From Janthinobacterium sp. SUN073 (GTDB lineage: Bacteria; Pseudomonadota; Gammaproteobacteria; Burkholderiales; Burkholderiaceae_D): a DNA stretch of 64,000 nt. Positions within the stretch are counted from its first letter, which is position 1, and the number at the start of each line of letters is the position of its first letter. The notes beneath the pieces were generated by a model. That model ran no database searches. It worked only from the letters and a program-made list of their open reading frames with translations, and was not told the origin of the DNA. This document shows positions 53,343-61,098 of this stretch, piece after piece. Made by a program: the position numbers and the translations under genes. Location of the stretch: contig NZ_JAPUBT010000001.1 of the NCBI RefSeq assembly GCF_030397665.1, positions 1,692,781-1,756,780 of the forward strand, given 5' to 3'.

Positions 53343-54556
53343 TATGCCGCCACCGCCACGCGCTTGACGGCGCGCTCGTCGATGGGCAGGTTGATCAGCG
53401 CGGCCATGAGCCCCAGGCCGATGGTGATCATCCAGACGATGTGGTAACTGCCTTGGTGCTCGTACAGATAGCCGCCCAGCCACGCGCCCAGGAAACTGCC
53501 CACCTGGTGCGAGAAGAACACCATCCCGGCCAGCATCGACAGGTGCTTCACGCCGAAGATGCCGGCGATGATGCCGTTCGTCAGCGGCACGGTCGACAGC
53601 CACAGCACGCCCATGCCGGCGGCAAACAGGTACACCGACCACGCCGACAATGGCGCCAGCAGGAACACGGTGATGACCACGGCGCGCGTCACGTAGATGG
53701 CCGACAGCAGGTAGCGCTTGGCGATCTTGCCACCGAGTTTGCCCGCGTAATAGGAGCCGACGATATTGAACAGGCCGATCAGCGCCAGCGCCGTGACGGC
53801 GATGTTCGGATTCATCAGGCCCTGGTCCTTCAGGTAGGCCGGCAAGTGCACGCCGATGAAGACCAGCTGGAAACCGCAGACAAAATACCCTGCCAGCAGC
53901 AGCCAGAACGAGCGGCTGGCGATGGCTTCGCTGAAGGCCGCGCCAACGCTTTGCTGCGGGCCGCTGGCGTGCGTCACGGGCGGCTCGCGCAGGTAGAAGG
54001 CCATCGGGATCATCGCCAGCAGCACCAGCGCGGCCAGCACATAGAAGGCGTTTTGCCAGCCCACGGCGGAAATCAGCTGCTGCTCCACCGGCATCATCAG
54101 GAACTGGCCGAACGAGCCGGCCGCCGACGAGATGCCGAAGGCCCACGAGCGCTGCTCGGGCGGCGCGCTGCGGCCGATGATGCCGCTGATGGCGCCAAAG
54201 GCCGTGCAGGCCAGCGCCAGGCCGATGAAGATACCGGAACCGGCGATGAACAGCACGGGTTGCGTCACGAGCGCCATCCACACCAGGCCCGCCATGTAGC
54301 TGATGGCGCCGACGATGACGACGCGCATGGTGCCGAAGCGGTCGGCCGCCATGCCGGCGAACGGACCGAAGACGCCCCACATCAGGTTTTGCATGGCCAG
54401 CGCCAGCGAATACGTTTCGCGCGTCCAGCCATTCGCTTGCGAGATCGGCTGCATCCAGAAGCCCAGGCCGTGGCGCACGCCCATCGCCAGGGTCAGGACG
54501 ACGCCGCTGGCGATGAGGACGGTTTTCAGGCTGGGGCGGGATGAAGGCGATGTCAT
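53342..54556 (-). CDS. MFS transporter
   Basis: 404 residues from the ATG at 54556, which has AGGAACCCC before it; an in-frame ATG five codons upstream is possible. Twelve membrane helices are predicted, in two six-helix halves with a loop near residue 190-210. Signature-like segments are GVFGPFAGMAADRFGTMRV between helices 2 and 3 (split over about 55-75) and GVHLPAYLKDQGL. It resembles the oxalate/formate antiporter and monocarboxylate-type branch (MFS OFA-like, YfmO-like), which suggests an organic anion, but the substrate is not readable. It follows the Gfo/Idh/MocA gene by 11 bases and overlaps the small membrane peptide gene. Confidence 0.87.
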   Translation of the reverse strand: MTSPSSRPSLKTVLIASGVVLTLAMGVRHGLGFWMQPISQANGWTRETYSLALAMQNLMWGVFGPFAGMAADRFGTMRVVIVGAISYMAGLVWMALVTQPVLFIAGSGIFIGLALACTAFGAISGIIGRSAPPEQRSWAFGISSAAGSFGQFLMMPVEQQLISAVGWQNAFYVLAALVLLAMIPMAFYLREPPVTHASGPQQSVGAAFSEAIASRSFWLLLAGYFVCGFQLVFIGVHLPAYLKDQGLMNPNIAVTALALIGLFNIVGSYYAGKLGGKIAKRYLLSAIYVTRAVVITVFLLAPLSAWSVYLFAAGMGVLWLSTVPLTNGIIAGIFGVKHLSMLAGMVFFSHQVGSFLGAWLGGYLYEHQGSYHIVWMITIGLGLMAALINLPIDERAVKRVAVAA

Positions 54557-54567
54557 GGGGTTCCTGT

Positions 54568-55569
54568 TCACGCCTGCTCGGCGCTGTGGTCAGAGCGATA
54601 CACGAGACCGATCTGGCCGCGCATGGTGTCAAGGTTGTGCATCAGCGACACGCTGTCCGCGTGCGGCATGACGGGACTTTCCAGCAGGCCGGCGCGGATG
54701 CAGCGCATCGCTTCGATGGCCTCGTGCGCGTAGCCATTGCCCAGGTGGGGCATGGCGACAACGCGGCGTTCGCCATCCATCGTTTCGACGATCAGGTGGT
54801 CGGGTTTGTAAAAACGGTTGGGCAGGCGAATCCTACCCAGGCTGCCGGATATGCTCATTTCCGTCGGCGTTTGCGCGCGCAGGCTGCAGGCGCAGGACGA
54901 GGTGCCGCCACCCGCGTGCAGCAGGGAAAACACCACCTGCTCATCGACGCCGGTGGCGCCCATTTCAGCCAGCGCCTGCACCTGCGAAACCGGGCCGAGG
55001 AAGAACGCCGCCATCGACAGCGGGTAGATGCCCACGTCGAGCAGCGCGCCGCCACCCAGTTCCGGATTGAACATGCGGTGCTCGGGCGGGAAATCGGCGA
55101 CAAAGCCGATATCGGCCTGCACTTGCCGCAGCACGCCGATTTCGCCGCTGGCGATGATGCGCTGCGCTTCCTGCACGGCCGGCAGGAAGCGGCTCCACAT
55201 GGCTTCCATCAAAAACAGCTTTTTTTCGCGCGCCAGATCGACCACGGCCTGCGCTTCGCGCGCGTTCATGGTGAACGGCTTTTCGCACACGACGTGCTTG
55301 CCTGCCGCCAGGCACAGCACGGCATTTTCCGCATGCAGGGTATGCGGCGTGGCGATATAGATCACGTCCACGCCAGGATCGTCAGCCAGCGCCTGGTAGG
55401 AGCCGTGGCAACGCTCGATGCCGAATTCGGCGCCGAAGGCCTGCGCGCCGGCGGCGCTGCGCGAAGCGACCGCCACCAGTTGCGCGCCGGGTGCATCGCG
55501 CAAGCCATGGGCCATCGCGCGGGCGATCTTGCCGGTGCCGAGGATGCCCCAGCGGACAGTGTTTTCCAT
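54568..55569 (-). CDS. Gfo/Idh/MocA family oxidoreductase
   Basis: 333 residues. The N-terminal Rossmann fold has GILGTGKIARAMAHGL (GxGxxA nucleotide loop, residues 9-24), the sugar-oxidoreductase segment DVIYIATPHTLHAENAVLCL and the hallmark CEKPFTMNAREA, with the catalytic Lys of EKP. The C-terminal domain has the GVGALLDVGIYP-like GGGALLDVGIYPLSM. Members oxidise or reduce sugars, inositols or trans-dihydrodiols with NAD(P). It starts three bases after the DUF3025 stop and is followed by an MFS gene, so transport and conversion of one compound is a reasonable guess. Confidence 0.92.
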   Translation of the reverse strand: MENTVRWGILGTGKIARAMAHGLRDAPGAQLVAVASRSAAGAQAFGAEFGIERCHGSYQALADDPGVDVIYIATPHTLHAENAVLCLAAGKHVVCEKPFTMNAREAQAVVDLAREKKLFLMEAMWSRFLPAVQEAQRIIASGEIGVLRQVQADIGFVADFPPEHRMFNPELGGGALLDVGIYPLSMAAFFLGPVSQVQALAEMGATGVDEQVVFSLLHAGGGTSSCACSLRAQTPTEMSISGSLGRIRLPNRFYKPDHLIVETMDGERRVVAMPHLGNGYAHEAIEAMRCIRAGLLESPVMPHADSVSLMHNLDTMRGQIGLVYRSDHSAEQA

Positions 55570-55572
55570 GCT

Positions 55573-56388
55573 CTACTCTCTTTCTGCGCCAGCTGCCTTG
55601 CGCTTCGGGCGGAACACCGCCGCGTCATTGTAAAAATCGTCGTCCTGCCCCTCGCACCAGCCGGGCAAGCCCAGCACGGGTAGCGGCGTGAAATCGGCTG
55701 TCGTCAAGCCATCACTGGCCAGGTCTTGCGCCACACGCTCGTCGAGCCAGGTGCGGCGTGCCGCATCATCGAGTGCGAAGTAGGCGTCGCCGGCAAAGAT
55801 CACGCGCGTGTGCGCCGTGATGGCCTTGCGTGGCGCTACCAGTTTTTCCATCAGCGCGTGGCCGAACAGCCAGACTTCGGCGTCGCCGCCGGTGCCAAAT
55901 TTCTCGCGCTGCGCAATGAACGCGCTGCGCCAGTCGTGTCCGCGCAAGGCCGCTTCCAGCGCGCGTCCGGCATCGCTGTCGCGCAGCACCAGCAAGGCGG
56001 AATTCTCATCGAAAATCGTCGCGCCGTCGCGTGCCGGACCACGCGATTTGCCGACGCCGGACAGGGCGATCTGCGCCGCCTGCAGCGCGTTCAGCTGCCG
56101 CTTGATGCGCGGGAAGGTGAGCCACACGAGCGCGTTGAAAAAATCGTGCAGATTGTCGCGCGTGGGCACGCCGCCCGTCGCGCCGATGAACTCTTCGTAG
56201 GCCACGCCTTCTGGCAAGTCCGCTTGCGGCACGAAGGCCAGCGGCAAGTCGGTGGGATTGCGCAAGTCCAGCGCCCGCGCCCGTCCGTTCAGCGCGACGA
56301 TTACCGTATCGCGCTGCAGGTCCAGCTGCCGTCGCGCCGGCAGCACCGTGGCAAACCAGGGGCGGGTCCAGTCTATCGATGGCAGCAT
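55573..56388 (-). CDS. DUF3025 domain protein
   Basis: 271 residues, the family length. Recognised by PLAFVPQADLPEGVAYEEFI, the TRDNLHDFFNALVWLTFPRI block (about 95-114, a strongly conserved motif), KRQLNALQAAQI, and the C-terminal FTPLPVLGLPGWCEGQDDDF with the FYNDAAVFR end. Cytoplasmic, no signal peptide. Function is unknown. DUF3025 genes often neighbour pyrC in betaproteobacteria (from memory), and here pyrC ends seven bases upstream. The pattern of Asp, His and Asn in the conserved block could be an active site, but that is speculation. Confidence 0.88.
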   Translation of the reverse strand: MLPSIDWTRPWFATVLPARRQLDLQRDTVIVALNGRARALDLRNPTDLPLAFVPQADLPEGVAYEEFIGATGGVPTRDNLHDFFNALVWLTFPRIKRQLNALQAAQIALSGVGKSRGPARDGATIFDENSALLVLRDSDAGRALEAALRGHDWRSAFIAQREKFGTGGDAEVWLFGHALMEKLVAPRKAITAHTRVIFAGDAYFALDDAARRTWLDERVAQDLASDGLTTADFTPLPVLGLPGWCEGQDDDFYNDAAVFRPKRKAAGAERE

Positions 56389-56395
56389 GGAGCGC

Positions 56396-57460
56396 TTAGA
56401 CCATTTTCCAGTTGATCTGCTCGCCCGCGTTGAGCGGAATCACATGGCTGTCGCCCAGCGGCAGCGAGGCTGGCAAGGTCCAGCTTTCGCGCTTCAAGGT
56501 GATGCTGTCCGTGTTGCGCGGCACGCCGTAGAAGGCAGGGCCGTGGAAGCTGGCGAACGCTTCCAGTTTATCCAGCGCACCGGCCCGTTCGAACGCTTCG
56601 GCATACATTTCCATCGCGTGCAGGGCCGTGTAGCAACCGGCGCAGCCGCAAGCCATTTCCTTGGCGCCTTGCGCGTGCGGCGCCGAGTCGGTGCCGAGGA
56701 AGAAACGCTCGTCGCCGCTGGCGGCGGCCGTCATCAGCGCCAGGCGGTGCTCTTCGCGCTTGAGGATGGGCAGGCAGTAGTAATGCGGGCGGATGCCACC
56801 CTTGAAAATCTCGTTGCGGTTGTACAGCAAATGATGCGCCGTGATGGTGGCGGCGATCGGGCCTTCCGCTTCGGCCACGTACTGCGCCGCATCCTTGGTG
56901 GTGATGTGTTCGAACACGACGGACAGGGCCGGGAAGGCGCTGCGCAGCGGGCGCATCACGCGCTCGATGAAGACGGCTTCGCGGTCGAAAATGTCGATCT
57001 CCGGGTCCGTCACTTCGCCGTGCACGAGGAAGGGCATGCCCACTTCCTGCATCACTTCGAGCACCTTGTAGCAATTCTTCAAATCCGTCACGCCCAGGTC
57101 GGAATTCGTCGTGGCACCGGCCGGATACAGCTTCACAGCCTGCACGATACCGCTGTCCTGCGCACGGCGGATTTCGTCGGGCGAAGTATTGTTCGTCAGG
57201 TACAGCACCATCAGCGGATCGAAGTTCACGCCTTCGGGCACGGCGGCCAGGATGCGTTCGCGGTAGGCGCTAGCATCGGCCGTGGTGGTGACGGGCGGTT
57301 TCAGGTTCGGCATGACGATGGCGCGGCCGAACTGGCGCGCGCTGTGCGGCAGCACGCTGGCCATGACGGCGCCGTCGCGCAGGTGCAAATGCCAGTCGTC
57401 AGGACGGGTGATGGTGATGGAAGATGGGACGGCGGTCGGGGTGTGATCGAGTGTGGACAT
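56396..57460 (-). CDS. pyrC: Dihydroorotase (type II, PyrC)
   Basis: 354 residues. It cyclises carbamoyl-aspartate to dihydroorotate in pyrimidine synthesis. The binuclear zinc site is seen in DWHLHLRDG (His24, His26), the carboxylated Lys in [11 protein letters not shown] (Lys110), PFLVHGEV and [11 protein letters not shown] (His ligands), and [13 protein letters not shown] with the catalytic Asp. About ten residues longer than E. coli PyrC, through an N-terminal extension. It leads the six-gene minus-strand unit down to the SNF2 gene. A terminator of the glt unit lies upstream at 57562-57589. Confidence 0.96.
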   Translation of the reverse strand: MSTLDHTPTAVPSSITITRPDDWHLHLRDGAVMASVLPHSARQFGRAIVMPNLKPPVTTTADASAYRERILAAVPEGVNFDPLMVLYLTNNTSPDEIRRAQDSGIVQAVKLYPAGATTNSDLGVTDLKNCYKVLEVMQEVGMPFLVHGEVTDPEIDIFDREAVFIERVMRPLRSAFPALSVVFEHITTKDAAQYVAEAEGPIAATITAHHLLYNRNEIFKGGIRPHYYCLPILKREEHRLALMTAAASGDERFFLGTDSAPHAQGAKEMACGCAGCYTALHAMEMYAEAFERAGALDKLEAFASFHGPAFYGVPRNTDSITLKRESWTLPASLPLGDSHVIPLNAGEQINWKMV

Positions 57461-57561
57461 GGCGGCTGCTCTCAGGCGGTCATTGCGGATAACGCCATTT
57501 TACCAGCCGCGGGACCGGCCTGCCTGCCCGGACACCCCGTGCACGCTCGCTGCCGGACGAT

Positions 57562-57589
57562 AAAACGGCCAGTGTGCACTGGCCGTTTT
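57562..57589. terminator. Bidirectional terminator after gltL
   Basis: AAAACGGCCAGT (57562-57573), loop GTGC, ACTGGCCGTTTT (57578-57589): a perfect 12-bp stem with A- and T-runs at the ends. It lies between the gltL stop and the pyrC start. Confidence 0.88.
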
Positions 57590-57659
57590 CAATATCAGGA
57601 GTGTACGCGAATCAGGATGCAGCCACCCTGGCCGTCAGCTCCTGTTCGCGCGGTGAAAA

Positions 57660-58385
57660 TTAATGGATGATCTTGGCCAGGAAATCGCGCGCGCGGTCCG
57701 AGCGCGTGGTGTTGAAGAAGTCATCCTTGCTGCAATCTTCGATGATCTTGCCCTGGTCCATGAAGACGATGCGGTTGGCCACGCGCCTGGCAAAGCCCAT
57801 TTCGTGCGTGACGACCATCATCGTCATGCCCTCCTGCGCCAGGCCCACCATCACGTCGAGCACCTCGTTGATCATTTCCGGATCGAGCGCCGAAGTGGGC
57901 TCGTCGAACAGCATGGCGATCGGGTCCATCGACAGCGCGCGCGCGATCGCCACGCGCTGCTGCTGGCCGCCCGACAGCTGGCCGGGGAATTTATCCTGCT
58001 GCGACAGCAGGCCCACGCGGTCCAGGTATTTCAAGCCCTTGGCATTGGCTTCGTCGGCGCTGCGACCGAGCACCTTGATCTGGCCGATGGTCAGGTTTTC
58101 GCGGATGGACAGGTGCGGAAACAGTTCGAAATTCTGGAACACCATGCCGATGCGCGCGCGCAGTTTCGACAAATTCGTCTTCGGATCGTTGACGCTGATA
58201 CCGTCGACGATGATCTGCCCCTGCTGTATCGGTTCGAGGCCGTTGACGGTCTTGATCAGGGTCGACTTGCCGGAGCCGGACGGGCCGCAAATGACCATCA
58301 CGTCGCCCTTGGCGACCTCGGTGGTGCAGTCGGTCAGTACCTGGAACTGGCCATACCATTTGCTGACGTTATTGAGTTCGATCAT
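57660..58385 (-). CDS. gltL: Glutamate/aspartate ABC importer, ATP-binding subunit
   Basis: 241 residues, the size of polar amino acid uptake ATPases. Walker A GPSGSGKST (34-42), Q-loop VFQNFELFPHLS (82-93), signature LSGGQQQRVAIARA (137-150), Walker B MLFDEPTSALD (158-168) and switch His in VTHEMGFA. It powers import of acidic amino acids through GltJ and GltK. It is the last gene of gltIJKL, 19 bases after gltK, and a terminator follows. The gene name is from similarity of the whole set; specificity is set by GltI. Confidence 0.93.
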   Translation of the reverse strand: MIELNNVSKWYGQFQVLTDCTTEVAKGDVMVICGPSGSGKSTLIKTVNGLEPIQQGQIIVDGISVNDPKTNLSKLRARIGMVFQNFELFPHLSIRENLTIGQIKVLGRSADEANAKGLKYLDRVGLLSQQDKFPGQLSGGQQQRVAIARALSMDPIAMLFDEPTSALDPEMINEVLDVMVGLAQEGMTMMVVTHEMGFARRVANRIVFMDQGKIIEDCSKDDFFNTTRSDRARDFLAKIIH

Positions 58386-58404
58386 CTTGTTCTTTCTTTT
58401 TCGG

Positions 58405-59097
58405 TTAGCGAATGATGGCGACGCGTTTCTGCAGGCGTTTTACCAGGAACGACAAGGCATAGCACAGCACGAAATACACGACGGCGACAAACACATACAT
58501 TTCCACCAGGCGGCCATCGCGCTGCGCGATTTTCGAGGCGGCGCCGACGAAATCAGGGATCGACAGCACGTATACGAGCGACACGTCCTGGAACAGCACG
58601 ATGGTCTGCGTCAGCAGCACGGGGATCATGTTGCGGAAGGCCTGCGGCAGCACGATGCTGCCCATGGTTTGCCAGTAATTCATGCCCAGCGCCTGCCCGG
58701 CCCACACTTGGCCGCGCGGAATCGACTGTATGCCACTGCGCATGATCTCGCAATAGTAGGCCGCCTCGAACATGATGAAGGTGATCAGCGCGGAAGAAAA
58801 TGCGCCCACTTTCACGGGTTCATTCGCGCCGATGACCCAGGCGGCAATGTACGGCACCAGGAAGTAGAACCAGAAGATCACCAGCACCAGCGGGATCGAG
58901 CGTATCAGGTTGACGTAGCTCGATGCCACGCCCGAGATGAGGCGGCTGCTGGACAGGCGCATCAGCGCCAGCAGGGTGCCCAGCACGATGCCGCCCACCA
59001 TGGCCAGCGCCGTCAGTTTCAGGGTGAAGACCATGCCGGTCTGGAACAGGTAAACCCACGAACGGGAGATGACATCGAAATCGAAGTTACCTAACAT
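58405..59097 (-). CDS. gltK: Glutamate/aspartate ABC importer, permease GltK
   Basis: 230 residues with five membrane helices of the His/Glu/Gln/Arg permease family. The ATPase-contact EAA loop is seen as QALGMNYWQTMGSIVLPQAFRN (split around 140-161). N-terminal FDFDVISRSWVYLFQTGM and YVNLIRSIPLVLVIFWFYFL are typical. It forms a heterodimer with GltJ. Its ATG follows the gltJ stop by one base (TGACATG), so the two are translationally coupled. Confidence 0.93.
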   Translation of the reverse strand: MLGNFDFDVISRSWVYLFQTGMVFTLKLTALAMVGGIVLGTLLALMRLSSSRLISGVASSYVNLIRSIPLVLVIFWFYFLVPYIAAWVIGANEPVKVGAFSSALITFIMFEAAYYCEIMRSGIQSIPRGQVWAGQALGMNYWQTMGSIVLPQAFRNMIPVLLTQTIVLFQDVSLVYVLSIPDFVGAASKIAQRDGRLVEMYVFVAVVYFVLCYALSFLVKRLQKRVAIIR

Positions 59098-59098
59098 G

Positions 59099-59848
59099 TC
59101 AGTGTCCTCCCGTCTTGGCGCCGGCGACGATGAAGCCCGGGATGGCGACCTTTTTCTCGATCAGGTGCATCAGCACCACCACCAGCAGATTGACGACGAC
59201 GTAAATGATGGTGGCAGCCGAAAACGCCTCGAACACCTGGAAGGAAAACTCCTGGATGGCGCGCGCGCTGGCCGTCAGTTCGATCAGGCCGATGGTCAAT
59301 GCCACGGAACTGTTCTTGATGATGTTCAAAAATTCGCTGGTCAGCGGCGGCATGATGACGCGCGCTGCCATCGGCAGCAAAATGAAGCGGTAAGTTTGCG
59401 GCAGGGTCAGGCCCAGCGCCGTACCGGCCAGTTTCTGCCCGCGCGGCAGCGCCTCGATACCCGTCGTCACTTGCACGGCCACGCGCGAGGAGGTAAAGAA
59501 TCCCAGGCACAGCACAGCCGTGACGAACGGCGCGTTCGGCAGCGACTTGACCCAGGCGCCCAGGTCCGGCGGCAGCAATTCCGGCATGACGAAATACCAC
59601 AGGAACATCTGCACCAGCAGCGGCACATTGCGGAACAATTCCACATACGCATTGGCCAGGCCCACCAGCCATTTGTTCGGCAGGGTACGGACGGTGCCGA
59701 TCACCAGGCCCAGGATCAAGGCCATGATCCAGGCCGCACCGGCCGTGGCCAGGGTCCACACCAGGCCGGACCACAGGGTATCCATATACGTGCCCACGCC
59801 ATCAGGGGACATCTCCCAGAAGATGCGCCAATTCCAGTTGTAATTCAT
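59099..59848 (-). CDS. gltJ: Glutamate/aspartate ABC importer, permease GltJ
   Basis: 249 residues from the ATG at 59848 (MNYNWNWRIFWEMSPDG); two in-frame upstream ATGs (59854, 59863) are less well spaced from GGA. Five membrane helices; EAA loop as GTALGLTLPQTYRFILLPMA (split), and NAYVELFRNVPLLVQMFLWY near residue 70. Partner of GltK. It is separated from gltI by 97 bases that hold a hairpin, which may lower expression of the membrane part compared with the binding protein. Confidence 0.93.
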   Translation of the reverse strand: MNYNWNWRIFWEMSPDGVGTYMDTLWSGLVWTLATAGAAWIMALILGLVIGTVRTLPNKWLVGLANAYVELFRNVPLLVQMFLWYFVMPELLPPDLGAWVKSLPNAPFVTAVLCLGFFTSSRVAVQVTTGIEALPRGQKLAGTALGLTLPQTYRFILLPMAARVIMPPLTSEFLNIIKNSSVALTIGLIELTASARAIQEFSFQVFEAFSAATIIYVVVNLLVVVLMHLIEKKVAIPGFIVAGAKTGGH

Positions 59849-59900
59849 GATCATCCTTCCCATGCAGCTCGAGGAAAGCGGCCAGCCGCCTACCCCGCAA

Positions 59901-59934
59901 ATAAAACCGGGAGGCTTGCGCCCCCCGGTTTGTT
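59901..59934 (-). terminator. Hairpin between gltI and gltJ, possible partial terminator
   Basis: AAACCGGG (59904-59911) pairs with CCCGGTTT (59924-59931). On the minus strand the stem is followed by TTAT (plus 59901-59904 region), a weak T-run. It is placed where binding-protein operons often have an attenuator or stabilising structure. Confidence 0.6.
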
Positions 59935-59945
59935 ACGCAGTCTTG

Positions 59946-60902
59946 TTACTTTTTCCGTTTGTCCGATGTCTTCTGCGCTTCGGGCACGGCCGCATACGCG
60001 GCCGGGTCGCCCGAATCGGTCGGATTCGCAAACACGGCCTTCAATTGCGGCGGCATGGGGAATTTCAGGTTGATGTTTTTCGGCGGGATAGGCGAGGTAA
60101 ACCATTTCGCATAAATACGGTTGATGTCGTCGCTCTTGTACAGGCGGATCAGCGCTTCGTCGACCACTTTCTTGAAGGCTGGATCGCCCTTGCGCAGCAT
60201 GATGCCGTACGGCTCGACCGACAGCGCTTCCTTGGTGATTTCGTAGTCGTTCGGGTTTTTCGAGTTGGCCACTTGCGACGCCAGCAGGATGTCGTCGTTG
60301 GCTTCGGCCACCGCGCGGCCCGTTTCCAGCATCAGGAACGATTCAGGATGATCCTTGCCGACGGCGATGGTCATGCCCAGGTTCTTTTCCTTGTTCAAAA
60401 TCGTCATCTGCTTGATGGTCGACGTGCCGGCCGTGGCCACCAGGGTCTTGCCGCGCAAGTCTTCCAGCGTCTTGATGTTCGAGGTTTTTTTCGACAGCAC
60501 GCGGTTGCCGATGACGAACATGGTGGGCGCAAACGCCACCTGCTGCTGGCGCTCCAGGTTGTTCGTGGTCGAGCCGCATTCGAGGTCGATGGTGCCGTTG
60601 GCCATCAGCGGAATGCGGTTGGCCGAGGTGACGGGGCTCATCACCACTTTCAGTTCGGTCAAGCCCAGGTGCTTTTGCAGGGCCGTGACGACTTTCATGC
60701 ACAGGTCGATCGAATAACCCTGGTATTGCTGCTTGTCATCGAGATAGGAGAAGGGAACGGAGCCGTCGCGCACGCCGAGGGTGACGGAACCGGCTTTCTT
60801 GATCTTGGCCAAGGTGCCGGTCAATTCCTGAGCCTGGACTGGCGACATGCTGCTGATGATACCGACGCTAAGCAGCGTGGCGATGATTTTGGTCAATTTC
60901 AT
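59946..60902 (-). CDS. gltI: Glutamate/aspartate-binding periplasmic protein
   Basis: 318 residues from the ATG at 60902 (MKLTKIIATLL); a longer frame to 60959 lacks support. Signal peptide with cleavage near SPVQA-QELTG. The SBP_bac_3 fold follows: GSVTLGVRDGSVPFSYLDD, GYSIDLCMKVV, NGTIDLECGSTTNN, TLVATAGTSTIKQM and a lobe closing with WFTSPIPPKNINLKFPMPP. The pattern is that of GltI/DEBP, which binds glutamate and aspartate. First gene of the unit. Confidence 0.93.
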   Translation of the reverse strand: MKLTKIIATLLSVGIISSMSPVQAQELTGTLAKIKKAGSVTLGVRDGSVPFSYLDDKQQYQGYSIDLCMKVVTALQKHLGLTELKVVMSPVTSANRIPLMANGTIDLECGSTTNNLERQQQVAFAPTMFVIGNRVLSKKTSNIKTLEDLRGKTLVATAGTSTIKQMTILNKEKNLGMTIAVGKDHPESFLMLETGRAVAEANDDILLASQVANSKNPNDYEITKEALSVEPYGIMLRKGDPAFKKVVDEALIRLYKSDDINRIYAKWFTSPIPPKNINLKFPMPPQLKAVFANPTDSGDPAAYAAVPEAQKTSDKRKK

Positions 60903-61098
60903 AAATTCTCCTGGACGGACAAACCGGATACAAAGCCGGACGAAACAACTGTGGTGCAAACGCCACCAATGGAATTAATTTTATTTCATTTTCAGCGCCG
61001 AACCAGCCGTTTTCTGCGATTGCCGTCAAATAGGCGCTATACGCGCGCCGGAATCAGCGCGGCTGTAGCATTTTTCCTACTGATTTTCCCCCGCCGAT

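Noticed and set aside
53217-54632. 471-codon minus-strand frame covering the MFS gene in another frame
   Set aside because: The MFS frame has clear membrane helices and homology. Only the last 41 codons of this other frame, after its own coupled ATG, look like a real gene, and these are reported separately.
61020-61075. Hairpin-like sequence downstream of the ATM1-type exporter
   Set aside because: The stem has several mismatches and no T-run, so it is not called as a terminator.
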